From assembly GCA_028684345.1 (NCBI GenBank), contig JAQUGB010000002.1, positions 22,716 to 35,124 of the forward strand: a stretch of 12,409 nt of DNA. Direction: 5' to 3'. The position numbers and the translations under genes are program-made. The first letter of the stretch is position 1, and each line of letters begins with the position of its first letter. The notes under the pieces are model-generated. The model was not told the origin of the DNA and did not search any database. It saw only the letters and a list, made by a program, of their open reading frames with translations. The stretch is from Tepidiphilus sp. (GTDB taxonomy: Bacteria; Pseudomonadota; Gammaproteobacteria; Burkholderiales; Rhodocyclaceae). Of the stretch, positions 1 through 9,096 are shown piece by piece.

Positions 1-1012
<1,012 letters not shown>

Positions 1013-1013
<1 letters not shown>

Positions 1014-1021
1014 GCTACAAT
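1013..1021 (+). promoter_or_regulatory. Candidate extended -10 promoter for the aminotransferase gene
   Basis: TGCTACAAT matches an extended -10 element (TGn followed by a 5/6 match to TATAAT). There is no convincing -35 at 16-18 bp. Transcription would start near 1028, giving a leader of about 86 nt. The element overlaps the uvrB start codon on the other strand. Prediction from motif only. Confidence 0.4.
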
Positions 1022-1040
1022 TCCCTTTTTCGGCGGTAGC

Positions 1041-1076
1041 CTTGCGACATCTTACCCCGAAGCGGGTTCCCGCAAG
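1041..1076. repeat. Nested inverted repeat in the uvrB/aminotransferase intergenic region
   Basis: Outer arms CTTGCG (1041-1046) and CGCAAG (1071-1076) enclose an inner hairpin CCCG-AAG-CGGG (1056-1066). It would be transcribed in the aminotransferase leader. On the minus strand, a weak -10 for uvrB (TAAGAT, 1054-1049) lies inside it. It could be an operator or an RNA structure; nothing in the sequence decides which. Confidence 0.4.
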
Positions 1077-1113
1077 GCACAGCCCGATGGTCCAGCCTCA
1101 GGAGCCCCGATCC

Positions 1114-2322
1114 ATGTCTCGCAGCCTCTTCGCCGCGGTCGAACTCGCGCCGCGCGACCCCATCCTCGGACTCAACGAAGCCTTCGCTGCCGACCCGCGC
1201 CCGCAGAAAGTGAACCTCGGCGTGGGCGTGTATTACGACGAAGAAGGACGCATTCCGCTGCTCGCCTCGGTGAAGACCGCCGAGGAAGCGCGCGTGCGTC
1301 AGGCCAAACCGCGCGGCTACCAGCCCATCGAAGGCCCGGCCGCCTACACCGGCGCCGTGCAGGGTCTGCTCTTTGGCGCCAATTCCCCACTGCTCGCCGA
1401 AGGGCGCGTCGTCACCGCCCAGGGACTGGGCGGCACCGGGGCGCTGCGCATCGGCGGTGATCTCCTCAAGCGCATCGTGCCCGAGGCCACCGTCTACATC
1501 TCCGACCCCAGCTGGGAAAACCATCGCGGCATCTTCGAGGCCGCAGGCTTTCCCGTGCACACCTACCGCTACTACGATCCCAGCACCGGCGGGGTGGATT
1601 TCGCCGGCATGAAGGCGGCGCTCGCGGCCATGGCCCCGCGCAGCATCGTCGTGCTGCACGCCTGCTGCCACAACCCCACCGGAGCCGATCTCAGCGAAGC
1701 ACAGTGGAAGGAAGTCGCCCAAGCCTGCGTGGCGGGCGAGCTCATCCCCTTCCTTGACATGGCCTACCAAGGATTCGCCGAAGGGATCGACGACGACGCC
1801 GCGGCGGTGCGCCATTTCCTCGCCACCGGCATCCCCTTCTTCGTCTCGAGCTCGTTCTCGAAGAATTTCTCCCTCTACGGCGAGCGCGTCGGGGCGCTGT
1901 CCATCGTCACCGGCTCGCGCGACGAGGCCGAACGGGTGCTGTCGCAGCTCAAGCGCGTCATCCGCACCAACTACTCCAACCCCCCCACGCACGGCGCGGC
2001 GCTCGTGTCCGACGTGCTCGCCTCGAGCGAGCTGCGCGCGCAATGGGAAGAAGAGCTCGGCGGCATGCGCCGGCGCATCCGCGCCATGCGCGAGGGGCTG
2101 CGGCAGCGGCTGGAAGCCGCCGTGCCGGGCAAGGACTTCTCCTTCGTCACCGAACAGCGCGGCATGTTCTCCTACACCGGGCTCACCCCCGAGCAGGTCG
2201 AACGGCTCAAGAGCGAGTACGGCATCTACGCCGTGCGCTCCGGGCGCATCTGCATCGCCGCGCTCAATGCGCGCAACCTCGACTACGTCGCCGAAGCGAT
2301 CGCCGCCGTCCTGCGCGGCTGA
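1114..2322 (+). CDS. tyrB: Aspartate/aromatic amino acid aminotransferase (class I, PLP)
   Basis: The 402-residue protein is a fold-type I aminotransferase of the aspartate/tyrosine subgroup (Ialpha). This group moves an amino group between aspartate or aromatic amino acids and 2-oxoglutarate in the cytoplasm. Seen: DPILGLNEAF near the N-terminus, NLGVGVYY, CHNPTGAD (Asn187), the FLDMAYQGF cofactor aspartate (Asp215), the PLP lysine in SSSFSKNFSLYGERVG (Lys250), the side-chain carboxylate arginine in IRTNYSNPP (Arg284), and the alpha-carboxylate arginine in RSGRI (Arg378). SFSKNFSLYGERVG resembles TyrB more than AspC, while IRTNYSNPP resembles AspC, so the substrate preference is open and the symbol is tentative. 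The ATG at 1114 has AGGAG 9 nt upstream and matches the family start. In-frame ATGs at 1012 and 1087 lack a good ribosome site and would add non-conserved residues. Confidence 0.93.
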   Translation: MSRSLFAAVELAPRDPILGLNEAFAADPRPQKVNLGVGVYYDEEGRIPLLASVKTAEEARVRQAKPRGYQPIEGPAAYTGAVQGLLFGANSPLLAEGRVVTAQGLGGTGALRIGGDLLKRIVPEATVYISDPSWENHRGIFEAAGFPVHTYRYYDPSTGGVDFAGMKAALAAMAPRSIVVLHACCHNPTGADLSEAQWKEVAQACVAGELIPFLDMAYQGFAEGIDDDAAAVRHFLATGIPFFVSSSFSKNFSLYGERVGALSIVTGSRDEAERVLSQLKRVIRTNYSNPPTHGAALVSDVLASSELRAQWEEELGGMRRRIRAMREGLRQRLEAAVPGKDFSFVTEQRGMFSYTGLTPEQVERLKSEYGIYAVRSGRICIAALNARNLDYVAEAIAAVLRG

Positions 2323-2332
2323 GCCCCTTTCC

Positions 2333-2352
2333 GCCGCCCCGCTCGGGGCGGC
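2333..2352 (+). repeat. GC-rich hairpin after the aminotransferase gene
   Basis: GCCGCCCC (2333-2340), loop GCTC, GGGGCGGC (2345-2352): a perfect 8-bp stem starting 11 nt after the stop codon. It is followed by a C-run rather than a T-run, so it is not a textbook intrinsic terminator. It may stabilise the 3' end or cause pausing. It leaves only 11 nt before the next start codon. Confidence 0.55.
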
Positions 2353-2363
2353 CCCCTCCCCCC

Positions 2364-2600
2364 ATGAACGAACTCGACGCATTCCTCGAACACCTCGTCT
2401 GGCGCACTCCCTCGGGCGAGACGATCGGCTGCACGGAAAAGCGCAAAGTCCTGCGCGAGAATCTCGAGGAACTCGCCCAGATGCTCAAGGACGCCCTTGA
2501 CGACGCGCTCCTCATGGGCGTGAGCGAACGCCAGGTCCGCGAGGTCTTCCACGCCCTGATCGACCGGATCGAGAGCGATTTTTCCGAACGCGACGATTGA
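2364..2600 (+). CDS. Small acidic protein of unknown function (78 aa)
   Basis: I do not recognise this protein. It has 78 residues and is strongly acidic: 19 Asp/Glu against 10 Lys/Arg. A short N-terminal segment (MNELDAFLEHLVWRTPSGE) precedes two probable helices, roughly residues 25-51 (KRKVLRENLEELAQMLKDAL) and 54-73 (SERQVREVFHALIDRIES). There is one Cys (23), no signal peptide and no membrane segment. Codon use is GC-rich at third positions like its neighbours, which supports a real gene. The ATG at 2364 has no purine-rich ribosome site; upstream is a C-run and a hairpin, so translation may depend on read-through from the aminotransferase 41 nt upstream. It is probably a soluble cytosolic partner or regulatory protein, but its function is unknown. 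Confidence 0.7.
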   Translation: MNELDAFLEHLVWRTPSGETIGCTEKRKVLRENLEELAQMLKDALDDALLMGVSERQVREVFHALIDRIESDFSERDD

Positions 2601-2620
2601 GCGCGACGAATCGATCCCAT

Positions 2621-2653
2621 CGTCCGCGCCGGGGTTGCGTTTGGGCGCGGACG
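2621..2653. repeat. Perfect 10-bp inverted repeat upstream of clpS
   Basis: CGTCCGCGCC (2621-2630) and GGCGCGGACG (2644-2653) are exact reverse complements with a 13-nt loop. It lies 20 nt after the small unknown gene. There is no T-run on either side, so it is a terminator-like hairpin at best. The candidate clpS -35 box lies in the loop and the right arm fills the promoter spacer, so it could equally be an operator. Confidence 0.6.
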
Positions 2654-2662
2654 CATTAGAAT
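2635..2662 (+). promoter_or_regulatory. Candidate clpS-clpA promoter with start site at or next to the ATG
   Basis: TTGCGT (2635-2640), 16 bp, then TAGAAT (2657-2662, 5/6 to TATAAT). The start codon is only 6 nt after the -10, so transcription would begin within a base or two of the ATG. No ribosome site precedes the ATG, which fits a leaderless message. Motif-based prediction. Confidence 0.4.
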
Positions 2663-2668
2663 GAAACC

Positions 2669-2977
2669 ATGACGACTCGGCATACCACCACCCCGATCCT
2701 CGAGGAGGAAGAGGCGCGGGTTTCCCCGCCGCCGTTCTACAAGGTGCTGTTGCTCAACGACGACTACACCCCCATGGACTTCGTCGTGATCGTGCTGGAG
2801 CGTTTTTTTCACATGGGCCGCGAACGCGCGACGCAAATCATGCTCAAAGTCCATCATGAGGGGATGGCAGTGTGCGGCGTCTATCCGAAAGACATCGCCG
2901 CCACCAAGGTCGAGCAAGTCACGGCCTTTGCCCGGCAACACGGACACCCCCTCGCCTGCGTCATGGAGGAAGTTTGA
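2669..2977 (+). CDS. clpS: ATP-dependent Clp protease adaptor ClpS
   Basis: ClpS recognises N-end-rule (N-degron) substrates and hands them to ClpA for degradation by ClpAP in the cytoplasm. The 102-residue length is normal (E. coli 106). An acidic flexible N-terminal arm (residues 1-22, EEEE at 12-15) leads into the core YKVLLLNDDYTPMDF. The N-degron pocket residues are visible: Asn30, Asp31, Asp32, Thr34, Pro35, Met36, and the conserved His62 in KVHHEG. The ClpA-contacting region CGVYPKDIAATKVEQV also matches. It is followed by clpA after 2 nt, so the two are cotranscribed. There is no recognisable ribosome site before the ATG; the upstream promoter may give a leaderless transcript. Confidence 0.97.
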   Translation: MTTRHTTTPILEEEEARVSPPPFYKVLLLNDDYTPMDFVVIVLERFFHMGRERATQIMLKVHHEGMAVCGVYPKDIAATKVEQVTAFARQHGHPLACVMEEV

Positions 2978-2979
2978 AA

Positions 2980-5259
<2,280 letters not shown>

Positions 5260-5334
5260 GTGCCCGTGAAGCGATCGCCGCGATCAGGGCAATAGCGAAG
5301 GGCGCGCAGCCCCGCGGCGAAACCTATGGTGGAA

Positions 5335-5359
5335 ACCCGCCGGCAGCGTGCCGGCGGGT
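5335..5359 (-). terminator. Strong hairpin between hicA and clpA, probably bidirectional
   Basis: ACCCGCCGGCA (5335-5345), GCG loop, TGCCGGCGGGT (5349-5359): a perfect 11-bp stem. On the minus strand it begins with the last base of the hicA stop codon and is followed by a short T-run (TTT). On the plus strand it lies 75 nt after the clpA stop with no T-run. It most likely ends the leftward hicBA transcript and may also protect or end the clpA message. Confidence 0.65.
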
Positions 5360-5571
5360 CATGCGAAAAATCGCTCGCGCGGGATTCCCGACTGGCGGAT
5401 GATCGACGCCAGGGTCCCGACTCTCAACTCCCGATGATCCGGCACGGGAACCGTCACCGTGCTGCCACCTTCTTCCTTTTGCATCACCACGTGACTGCCT
5501 CGGCGGCGCACCTCGCGAAAGCCGTACTCCTCGAGAATGCGGCACACCTCCGCCCCCGAGAGCACCCTCAT
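5359..5571 (-). CDS. hicA: HicA family toxin (mRNA interferase), type II toxin-antitoxin
   Basis: The 70-residue protein has the small double-stranded-RNA-binding-like fold of HicA toxins, which cleave mRNA and stop translation until neutralised by HicB. Seen: an N-terminal LSGAEVCRILEEYGF helix, then RRRGSHVVMQK with the catalytic His27, the TVTVPVPDHREL strand, and GTLASIIRQSGI near the C-terminus. Length and motif order are complete, so the toxin looks intact. It is translated with hicB, whose stop lies 1 nt upstream of this ATG (5571). A TTG at 5580 would overlap the hicB end and has GGAGG 6 nt before it, so a 73-residue form is possible. The ATG gives the usual HicA start, so I chose it. 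The hairpin at 5335-5359 abuts the stop codon. Confidence 0.88.
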   Translation of the reverse strand: MRVLSGAEVCRILEEYGFREVRRRGSHVVMQKEEGGSTVTVPVPDHRELRVGTLASIIRQSGIPRERFFA

Positions 5572-5572
5572 C

Positions 5573-5794
5573 CTAATCAACGGCGACCTCCAGCCGGGTC
5601 ACATAGACCTCGTCGTGCAAGCGGCGCTGCACTTCCTCCGCCGACGCCGTCTCGAAGAAAAGCTCGAGCGCCTCTTTCAGATTGTCGCGCGCCTCATCCA
5701 CCGTCTCCCCCTGACTGGCGACATCCACTTCCGGGCACAGGGCCACGTACCCATCTCCTTCCCGTTCGATGATCACCGTTAGCGTGCGCTTCAT
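5573..5794 (-). CDS. hicB: HicB family antitoxin, short form
   Basis: The 73-residue protein matches the HicB core: MKRTLTVIIEREGDGYVALCPEVDVASQGET followed by a helix DEARDNLKEALELFFET, the partial RNase H-like fold that blocks HicA. It is first in the two-gene operon (antitoxin then toxin), unlike E. coli hicAB where the toxin comes first. The ATG at 5794 has GGGAGG 7 nt upstream, an excellent ribosome site; an upstream in-frame ATG at 5851 has none. The C-terminus (HDEVYVTRLEVAVD) is short and shows no helix-turn-helix or ribbon-helix-helix domain, so direct operator binding by this protein is not evident. Function is inferred from family and pairing with hicA. Confidence 0.85.
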   Translation of the reverse strand: MKRTLTVIIEREGDGYVALCPEVDVASQGETVDEARDNLKEALELFFETASAEEVQRRLHDEVYVTRLEVAVD

Positions 5795-5846
5795 TGCGAT
5801 GCCTCCCTGCCAAGATGCAAGGTACAGTCTACACCAGGATTTCCCG

Positions 5847-5852
5847 TACAAT
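5847..5852 (+). promoter_or_regulatory. Candidate -10 box for rraA
   Basis: TACAAT (5/6 to TATAAT) lies 31 nt before the rraA start codon. No clear -35 is seen at 16-18 bp, so support is weak. It lies in the 89-nt divergent region shared with hicB. Just upstream, 5821-5835 is an imperfect 15-bp palindrome (GGT...ACC with AG/CT inside) that could serve either gene. Confidence 0.3.
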
Positions 5853-5883
5853 TTTCCTTCCCCTTCCGACGAAAGGTCATTCG

Positions 5884-6363
5884 ATGGACTTCCATACCGC
5901 CGACCTGTGCGACGCGCACGAAGACCGCGTGCGCGTGCTCGCCCCCATGCTGCGCTCCTATGGCGGCGCCCGCGCCGCGGGCGGGCCCGTGCGCACCCTG
6001 AAGATTTTCGAAGACAACGCGCTGGTGCGCGAGATGCTCGCCGAGCCCGGCCAGGGCGCGATGCTGGTGATCGACGGCGGAGGGTCGCTGCGCCGGGCGC
6101 TCCTGGGCGACAACCTCGCCGAACTGGCGGTGAAGAACGGCTGGGCCGGGGTCATCGTCTATGGCTGCATCCGCGACTCGGCCGCCATCGGACAACTCCC
6201 CCTAGGCGTCTGGGCGCTCGCCACCCATCCGCAAAAGACGGTCAAACGCGGCGAAGGGCAACGCGACGTGCCGGTGAGTTTCGGCGGCGTCACTTTCGCG
6301 CCGGGGATGTTCGCCTATGCCGACGAAGACGGCGTGATCGTGTCCGACGCCCCTCTCGTGTGA
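5884..6363 (+). CDS. rraA: RraA-like protein / putative 4-hydroxy-4-methyl-2-oxoglutarate aldolase
   Basis: The 159-residue protein belongs to the RraA family. Members are named either as inhibitors of RNase E or as class II HMG/CHA aldolases, which also decarboxylate oxaloacetate. Seen: LCDAHEDRVRVLAPML, YGGARAAGGPVRTLKIFEDN, VIDGGGSLRRALLGDNLAELA (62-82), YGCIRD (93-98) and FGGVTFAPG. Asp76, Arg97 and Asp98 form the D-X20-R-D signature of the aldolase branch. E. coli RraA lacks both aspartates (VDAELARLA and GAVRQ). I therefore infer that a metal-dependent aldolase or oxaloacetate decarboxylase role is at least as likely as RNase E control. The ATG at 5884 has AAAGG 7 nt upstream. It is followed by aceA 147 nt downstream. 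Confidence 0.9.
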   Translation: MDFHTADLCDAHEDRVRVLAPMLRSYGGARAAGGPVRTLKIFEDNALVREMLAEPGQGAMLVIDGGGSLRRALLGDNLAELAVKNGWAGVIVYGCIRDSAAIGQLPLGVWALATHPQKTVKRGEGQRDVPVSFGGVTFAPGMFAYADEDGVIVSDAPLV

Positions 6364-6398
6364 GCCATAAAGGCAGCGTGATGTCGCGGTACGCCTGC

Positions 6399-6422
6399 CT
6401 TATCTTATGTCTTATATAAGAC
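6399..6422. promoter_or_regulatory. 14-bp perfect palindrome with CTTAT repeats: candidate operator for aceA
   Basis: GTCTTATATAAGAC (6409-6422) is an exact palindrome in otherwise GC-rich sequence. It is preceded by two further CTTAT units (6399-6403, 6404-6408), in the same orientation as the palindrome's left half. It lies 2 nt upstream of the -35 box of the aceA promoter, a usual place for a regulator site. Form and AT content resemble GntR-type operators, but the regulator is not identifiable here. Confidence 0.6.
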
Positions 6423-6424
6423 TG

Positions 6425-6453
6425 TTGACGTCCCGCTCGAGCTGACGTACCAT
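6425..6453 (+). promoter_or_regulatory. Sigma70-like promoter of aceA
   Basis: TTGACG (6425-6430, 5/6), 17 bp, TACCAT (6448-6453, 4/6). The start site would be near 6460, giving a leader of about 50 nt. The hexamer TGACGT occurs twice (6426-6431 and 6443-6448), overlapping both boxes. Confidence 0.6.
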
Positions 6454-6455
6454 GC

Positions 6456-6485
6456 AGCCCATGGGCTTTGCTCATGGGCTTTTTT
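6456..6485 (+). terminator. Intrinsic terminator upstream of aceA
   Basis: AGCCCATG (6456-6463), 9-nt loop, CATGGGCT (6473-6480), then a run of six T ending at 6485. This is a complete rho-independent terminator for transcripts arriving from rraA. The aceA promoter's predicted start (~6460) falls within the left arm, so aceA's own RNA would lack the full stem and should pass. A weaker internal hairpin (6461-6475) remains possible. Confidence 0.75.
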
Positions 6486-6510
6486 CTCCTCTCTCAAGGA
6501 AGGAACCGTC

Positions 6511-7806
<1,296 letters not shown>

Positions 7807-7826
7807 TCACGAGAGAGGGAGGAGTC

Positions 7827-7849
7827 CGCGGCCGCACTAGACGGCCGCG
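7827..7849. repeat. GC hairpin after aceA
   Basis: CGCGGCCG (7827-7834), loop of 7, CGGCCGCG (7842-7849), perfect 8-bp stem 20 nt after the aceA stop. It has no T-run. It precedes the true terminator at 7864-7885, so it is probably a 3' stabilising or pause structure. Read leftward it is the last hairpin after rlmE. Confidence 0.5.
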
Positions 7850-7863
7850 CGCAGACAATCTTG

Positions 7864-7885
7864 AGGCCGGGAAACCGGCCTTTTT
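7864..7885 (+). terminator. Intrinsic terminator of aceA
   Basis: AGGCCGG, GAAA tetraloop, CCGGCCT (7875-7881) and TTTTT to 7885. A compact classic terminator 57 nt after the aceA stop codon. The leftward rlmE transcript also crosses the stem, but has no T-run after it on that strand. Confidence 0.88.
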
Positions 7886-7899
7886 CTTTGCTCTCCAAC

Positions 7900-8523
7900 T
7901 CAGGCGCCGCGCAGTCCCCGCCCGAGCAGATACACCTCGGCGCTGCGATCGCGCGAAGCCTTGGGTTTGCGCACCGCCACGCTGCGAAACGCCGCACCCA
8001 TCGCCCGGCGGAACTCCTCGAATCCTTCCCCCTGGAACACCTTGATGAGAAAAACCCCTTCGGGACGCAAATGGCGCACGGCGAAATCGAGTGCAAGCTC
8101 GGCCAAGTGCATCGCACGCGCCTGATCGACCGAGGCGATGCCCGAAAGATTGGGGGCCATGTCGCTCAAGACCACATCGAGCTTGGCGTCGGCGAGCAGC
8201 GCCTCCAGCGCCCGTTCCGTCGCCTCCTCGGTGAAATCTCCCTGCACGAATTCCACGCCGGCAAGGGGCGCCATCGGCAGGAGGTCGAGGGCGAAGACCC
8301 GCCCCGTCTCCCCCACCCGTTCGCGCGCCACTTGCGACCAGGCGCCCGGTGCCGAACCCAGGTCCAGCACACACTGACCGCGCCGCAGCAGCCGATCCCG
8401 CTCATCGATTTCGATCAGCTTGAACGCCGCCCGCGAGCGGTAACCGGCTCGAGTGGCTTCCTGCACGTAGGGATCGCTCAGATGGCGGTGGATCCAATCC
8501 CGATGGCTTTTGTTCTTTCCCAT
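7900..8523 (-). CDS. rlmE: 23S rRNA (uridine-2552-2'-O)-methyltransferase RlmE
   Basis: RlmE (FtsJ/RrmJ) methylates the 2'-O of U2552 in the A loop of 23S rRNA, late in 50S assembly, using S-adenosylmethionine. It has 207 residues (E. coli 209). Seen: RSRAAFKL, the SAM site VLDLGSAPGAWSQV (52-65), FVQGDF, SDMAPNLSG, KVFQGEGFEEF and SAEVYLLG. The catalytic tetrad K-D-K-E is complete: Lys35, Asp121, Lys161, Glu196. The ATG at 8523 is divergent from yhbY, 47 nt apart. An AAGGA lies only 2 nt before the ATG, closer than usual. In many proteobacteria rlmE is followed by ftsH; here it converges on aceA instead. Confidence 0.97.
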   Translation of the reverse strand: MGKNKSHRDWIHRHLSDPYVQEATRAGYRSRAAFKLIEIDERDRLLRRGQCVLDLGSAPGAWSQVARERVGETGRVFALDLLPMAPLAGVEFVQGDFTEEATERALEALLADAKLDVVLSDMAPNLSGIASVDQARAMHLAELALDFAVRHLRPEGVFLIKVFQGEGFEEFRRAMGAAFRSVAVRKPKASRDRSAEVYLLGRGLRGA

Positions 8524-8534
8524 GATCCTTGAGC

Positions 8535-8540
8535 TAAAAT
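8535..8540 (+). promoter_or_regulatory. Candidate -10 box for yhbY
   Basis: TAAAAT (5/6 to TATAAT) lies 30 nt before the yhbY start codon in the short divergent region. Only poor -35 matches are seen upstream, inside rlmE. I find no equally good -10 for rlmE on the other strand. Confidence 0.35.
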
Positions 8541-8570
8541 TCTGCTTTACATCAAGAAAGCCCCTGATCC

Positions 8571-9014
8571 ATGCGCCAGATCGACAGCCATACCCGCCGG
8601 GCCCTGCGCGCCCAGGCCCATCACCTCAACCCCGTCGTCATCATCGCGGGCAAAGGGCTCACCGAGGCGGTACTCGCAGAGATCGACCGGGCGCTGACGG
8701 CGCACGAGCTCATCAAAGTACGGGTGGCCGGCTCCGAGCGCGAGGTGCGCGAAGCACTCATGACCGAAATCTGCGAGCGGCTCGACTGTGCGCCCGTGCA
8801 GCACATCGGGAACCTGTTGGTGCTATGGCGCCCCCGACCCGAGACTCCACCCCAGGAAGTGGTGGAAAAATCCTCTGCGCCAGGGGCACACGCCAAGTCG
8901 GCCAAGGCATTTGCTCGGGCGGCCCGGCTACGTGCGCTCATCGAGCAACGCGCAACCGCCAAGGCAGCTCGACGCCCCGCCAAAAAGCAGGGCCGCAAGC
9001 CGCGAAGTCCATGA
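8571..9014 (+). CDS. yhbY: CRM-domain ribosome assembly RNA-binding protein YhbY, with C-terminal extension
   Basis: YhbY is a CRM-domain protein that associates with pre-50S ribosomal particles. Residues 1 to ~92 align with the full E. coli protein (97 aa): LRAQAHHLNPVVIIAGKGLTEAVLAEIDRAL, HELIKVRVAG and VQHIGNLLVLWRPRP. The RNA-contacting GxxG loop reads AGKG (26-29), with the first Gly replaced by Ala. Residues ~96-147 are an extra tail, rich in Ala, Lys and Arg (ARAARLRALIEQRATAKAAR, then RRPAKKQGRKPRSP), probably a helix plus a disordered basic end that could bind RNA. The ribosome site is weak (AAGAAAG, about 10 nt upstream). It is divergent from rlmE, which also acts on the 50S subunit, and converges on greA. 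Confidence 0.92.
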   Translation: MRQIDSHTRRALRAQAHHLNPVVIIAGKGLTEAVLAEIDRALTAHELIKVRVAGSEREVREALMTEICERLDCAPVQHIGNLLVLWRPRPETPPQEVVEKSSAPGAHAKSAKAFARAARLRALIEQRATAKAARRPAKKQGRKPRSP

Positions 9015-9037
9015 GTGGAGCCGCCGTTCGATCTCCC

Positions 9038-9095
9038 CGTCGCCGCGCACGGCCGCCTGGCGATCGCCTCGCTGGCGACGAGTTCTCCCCCGTCG
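9038..9095. repeat. Overlapping inverted repeats between the yhbY and greA ends
   Basis: In the 82-nt convergent gap, CGTCGCC (9038-9044) pairs with GGCGACG (9074-9080) around a 10-bp palindrome GGCGATCGCC (9059-9068). Alternatively CGACG (9076-9080) pairs with CGTCG (9091-9095). No T-run follows on either strand. It may act as a shared 3' structure, but I cannot call a terminator. Confidence 0.35.
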
Positions 9096-9096
9096 C

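Noticed and set aside
1015..2382. 455-codon antisense frame over the aminotransferase gene
   Set aside because: Shadow of a conserved enzyme; the product is rich in Gly, Ala, Arg and His, with no family resemblance.
5326..5772. 148-codon plus-strand frame across the clpA-rraA interval
   Set aside because: It is antisense to hicBA, which have good ribosome sites and conserved family motifs; the plus-strand product does not resemble anything.
5821..5835. Imperfect palindrome as HicB operator
   Set aside because: Only 10 of 14 paired positions match and the antitoxin shows no DNA-binding domain, so it was not listed as a separate operator feature.
9059..9068. GGCGATCGCC as a specific protein-binding site
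   Set aside because: Short GC palindromes built on GCGATCGC are frequent in high-GC DNA; without genome-wide counts it carries little meaning.
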